From Bacteroidales bacterium UBA2764 (lineage in GTDB: Bacteria; Bacteroidota; Bacteroidia; Bacteroidales; Paludibacteraceae), in NCBI GenBank assembly GCA_002352705.1, contig DEIW01000002.1:1-6591 (forward strand): a stretch of DNA of 6,591 nucleotides, given 5' to 3'. The translations under genes were made by a program, and so were the position numbers. The number at the start of each line of letters is the position of its first letter. Position 1 is the first letter of the stretch. Shown in pieces: positions 4,942 to 6,591 of this stretch. A model generated the notes under the pieces. The model was not told the DNA's origin and did no database searches. It saw only the letters and a list, made by a program, of their open reading frames with translations.

Positions 4942-6560
4942 AGTTTGGTCAGTGCAGTGCGGACACGGCGGAGAGTTTCTTCCTTACCGAGGATGTCCGT
5001 AATATTCCAGATATGCGGTCCGCGGGCGGCACCGACGAGGCAGATACGGAAGGCGTTCATAACGATGCCCACGCCATATTCTTTCTCTGCGATCCAAGGC
5101 ATAACTACATCGTCCAAATACCAATGGATCGTTTTCTCATTTTCACATTTTTCTATTTCCTCATTTTTGTGCCAGTCTTCTTCAGAGACGGTTTCAAGGA
5201 GAGCAAGGAGCTCCTGCATGTGCTTCGGCGAGTCCTCTTTCCAGCGTTTCTTGAGCGATTTCTCGTCATACTCAGTCGGTGCAACAAAGAAGAAATTGAC
5301 TTGCTCCCAAAGCTCGGGAACGAAGTTCACACGATCTTTGACCAAGCCGACGATAGTCGGCAGTTTAGAGTTTAGAGTTGAGAGTAGAGAGAAGTCGTCT
5401 GGTTGAAAGTTGAAAGTTGAGAGTTTTTCTTTCAAAACCGGCAAGAACATCTCCGCCAACTCTTCATTGGAGCGGAGTTGGAGATATTGGTGGTTGAACC
5501 ACTTGCCCTTCTCGAAGTCAAACTTGGCGCCCTTGCGTGAGCAGTGGTCAATCGAGAATTCCTTGATCAGCTCGTCCATCGAGAAGATCTCGCGGTCGTC
5601 GCCGGGGTTCCAGCCGAGCAGGGCCAGGAAGTTGACCACCGCCTGGGGCAGATAGCCGGCCTCACGGTAACCGCTGGAGCGCTCTCCGCTCTTGGGGTCG
5701 TTCCAGTCGAGCGGGAACACGGGGAAGCCCAGTCGGTCGCCATCGCGTTTCGAAAGTTTGCCTTTGCCGTCTGGCTTCAGCAAAAGGGGCAGATGGGCGA
5801 AGCGCGGCATGGTGTCCTCCCATCCAAAGGCTTTGTAGAGCAGCACGTGGAGTGGGGCAGAGGGCAGCCATTCCTCACCGCGGATGACATGACTGATTTC
5901 CATCAGATGGTCATCCACGATATTTGCCAAATGGTAGGTGGGCAGATCGTCGGCGGATTTGTAGAGCACTTTGTCATCGAGGATATTGGAATTGATGACC
6001 ACTTCTCCTCGGATGAGGTCATGGACATGCACGTCCTCGTCCGGCTCAACTTTGAAGCGGACGACGTATTTGGATCCTGCATTAATACAGGATGCGACCT
6101 CCTCCGCGCTCATGGTGAGGGAGTTGCTCATCTGCATACGCGTGCGTGCGTCATATTGGAAATTAGGTATCTCTGCGCGCTTGGCGTCCAGTTCCTCGGG
6201 CGTATCAAAAGCGATATAAGCATGCCCTGAATCGAGGAGCTGTTTCACGTATTGGTGATAAATCTCGCGACGCTCGGACTGACGATACGGACCGTGAGAG
6301 CCGATGCTCTCAATCTCTTTCGTGCCTTTCTTCAGACGCAAACCTTCGTCAATACCGATACCGAGCCAATCGAGGGCTTCGAGAATATATTCTTCTGCTC
6401 CGGGCACGAAGCGTGTGGAGTCGGTGTCCTCGATACGAAGGAGCATGTCTCCGCCATGCTGACGGGCAAACAAATAATTATACAAGGCAGTGCGCACACC
6501 GCCGATATGCAATGCGCCGGTAGGAGACGGCGCAAAACGAACACGTACTCTTCTTTCCAT
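4929..6560 (-). CDS. gltX: Glutamyl-tRNA synthetase
   Basis: A class I aminoacyl-tRNA synthetase that charges tRNA-Glu in the cytoplasm. The 543-residue product begins RVRFAPSPTGALHIGG, with the HIGH-type signature HIGG at residues 18-21, continues with LRIEDTD (41-47) and GPYRQSERREIY (90-101), and has the KMSKS-type loop as KLSKR (268-272). The C-terminal anticodon-binding part follows, with VKDRVNFVPELW and a conserved-looking MNAFRICLVG near the end. Family members from Bacteroides are about 505 residues, so this one is some 35-40 longer; the excess appears at residues about 74-86, 378-400 and 464-477, the last two coded by repeat arrays. The start is ATG 6560: the frame extends to a TTG at 6584, but that codon lies inside the promoter -7 box. 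Codons about 227-341 are much richer in G+C than the rest. It is the first gene of a probable gltX-recQ operon. Confidence 0.97.
   Translation of the reverse strand: MERRVRVRFAPSPTGALHIGGVRTALYNYLFARQHGGDMLLRIEDTDSTRFVPGAEEYILEALDWLGIGIDEGLRLKKGTKEIESIGSHGPYRQSERREIYHQYVKQLLDSGHAYIAFDTPEELDAKRAEIPNFQYDARTRMQMSNSLTMSAEEVASCINAGSKYVVRFKVEPDEDVHVHDLIRGEVVINSNILDDKVLYKSADDLPTYHLANIVDDHLMEISHVIRGEEWLPSAPLHVLLYKAFGWEDTMPRFAHLPLLLKPDGKGKLSKRDGDRLGFPVFPLDWNDPKSGERSSGYREAGYLPQAVVNFLALLGWNPGDDREIFSMDELIKEFSIDHCSRKGAKFDFEKGKWFNHQYLQLRSNEELAEMFLPVLKEKLSTFNFQPDDFSLLSTLNSKLPTIVGLVKDRVNFVPELWEQVNFFFVAPTEYDEKSLKKRWKEDSPKHMQELLALLETVSEEDWHKNEEIEKCENEKTIHWYLDDVVMPWIAEKEYGVGIVMNAFRICLVGAARGPHIWNITDILGKEETLRRVRTALTKLANA
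5132..5171 (+). repeat. Octamer array, five units, inside gltX
   Basis: Five consecutive 8-mers on the + strand: TTTTCTCA (5132), TTTTCACA (5140), TTTTTCTA (5148), TTTCCTCA (5156) and TTTTTGTG (5164-5171), around a TTTTCWCA theme. On the coding strand this is a run of TGAGAAAA-like units encoding about residues 464-477 of GltX, a charged Lys/Glu/Asn segment (HKNEEIEKCENEKT). From memory of the family, the segment is about a dozen residues longer than usual here. Confidence 0.75.
5363..5429 (+). repeat. Double heptamer array inside gltX
   Basis: Two clusters of four 7-mers flank an 11-nt spacer (5391-5401). Left: GTTTAGA (5363), GTTTAGA (5370), GTTGAGA (5377) and GTAGAGA (5384-5390). Right: GTTGAAA (5402), GTTGAAA (5409), GTTGAGA (5416) and a decayed GTTTTTC (5423-5429). 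Both clusters have the same orientation. They encode about residues 378-400 of GltX, where the motif LSTFNF / LLSTLNS is echoed. The flanking protein (FLPVLKEK before, VGLVKDRVNF after) is family-like, so the array looks like an in-frame insertion of about 12 residues. Confidence 0.85.
5540..5880. other. G+C-rich segment within gltX
   Basis: Counting by 60-base lines, G+C is 55% at 5521-5580, then 67, 70, 60, 63 and 60% up to 5880, against 48% for the line before (5461-5520) and 47-48% for the two lines after (5881-6000). The coding strand switches to codons ending in C or G (CTG, GTC, GCC, ATC, GGC). The protein remains a clean GltX across it, including the KLSKR loop. A recombined allele from a higher-G+C relative is the simplest reading, but selection or chance cannot be excluded. 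Confidence 0.55.
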
Positions 6561-6581
6561 AATAAAATTTAAAAGCGAGTG

Positions 6582-6589
6582 CAAAGGTA
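6582..6589 (-). promoter_or_regulatory. Bacteroidota-type -7 promoter box upstream of gltX
   Basis: On the - strand the sequence TACCTTTG, followed by C, is an exact match to the TAnnTTTG consensus recognised by the Bacteroidota primary sigma factor. It lies 21 nt before the gltX ATG at 6560. With a start site some 5-8 nt downstream of the box, the leader would be only about 15 nt and AT-rich (TTTTAAATTTTATT just before ATG). The -33 element would lie beyond the window edge and cannot be checked. Confidence 0.85.
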
Positions 6590-6591
6590 CA

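Noticed and set aside
4890..5375. A 161-codon + strand frame and several neighbouring ones across the gltX 3' half
   Set aside because: Antisense to conserved GltX sequence, no promoter or family resemblance; the hydrophobic Phe-rich part is just the TTTTC repeat array read in another frame.
5132..5429. Phase-variable switching of gltX through repeat slippage
   Set aside because: Units of 7 or 8 nt would frameshift an essential gene on slippage, and the units are too degenerate and few for high-rate slippage.
5544..6230. A 228-codon open frame on the + strand opposite gltX
   Set aside because: It is fully antisense to a well-supported gltX, has no recognisable domain, and overlaps the G+C-rich segment where stop codons are rare by composition.
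6561..6584. TTG at 6584 as the gltX start, giving an eight-residue N-terminal extension
   Set aside because: The codon lies inside the TACCTTTG promoter box, so it would not be on the transcript; the family N-terminus fits ATG 6560.

Overview
The window is ordinary chromosome from a member of the Bacteroidota, most likely order Bacteroidales (family not resolvable from sequence alone). The evidence is the rpsB-tsf pair with Bacteroides-like proteins, AT-rich leaders without Shine-Dalgarno motifs, and a textbook Bacteroidota -7 promoter box (TAnnTTTG) ahead of gltX. The basic gene content is housekeeping: translation (ribosomal protein S2, EF-Ts, glutamyl-tRNA synthetase), DNA repair (a RecQ-family helicase) and an envelope protein of the AsmA/DUF748 type.

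Layout. The + strand carries the 3' end of rpsB (1-279), tsf (382-1374) and an AsmA-like gene (1386-3176), read as one probable operon that ends at a strong hairpin terminator (3203-3230). The - strand carries gltX (6560-4929) followed after 28 nt by recQ (4900-3179), probably one transcript from a promoter at the right edge (6582-6589). The two transcription units converge with 2 nt between stop codons, so the + strand terminator lies inside the last codons of recQ, over its zinc-binding cysteines. No gene-free stretch exceeds about 100 bases.

The unexpected content is a set of short-period repeat arrays: runs of four to five degenerate 7-mers or 8-mers (or alternating 7+8, giving a 15-bp period), each about 28-40 nt. 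Each site mostly has its own motif. They sit in both intergenic gaps (rpsB-tsf and gltX-recQ) and also, in frame, inside two core genes: two sites in gltX and two in recQ, where they encode low-complexity peptide segments. One 15-bp motif occurs both in the gltX-recQ gap and inside recQ. This looks like a process that writes or spreads tiny tandem arrays through the genome, tolerated in surface loops of essential proteins. A separate anomaly is a roughly 340-bp segment of gltX with about 63% G+C against 47-48% on both sides, suggesting a mosaic gene.
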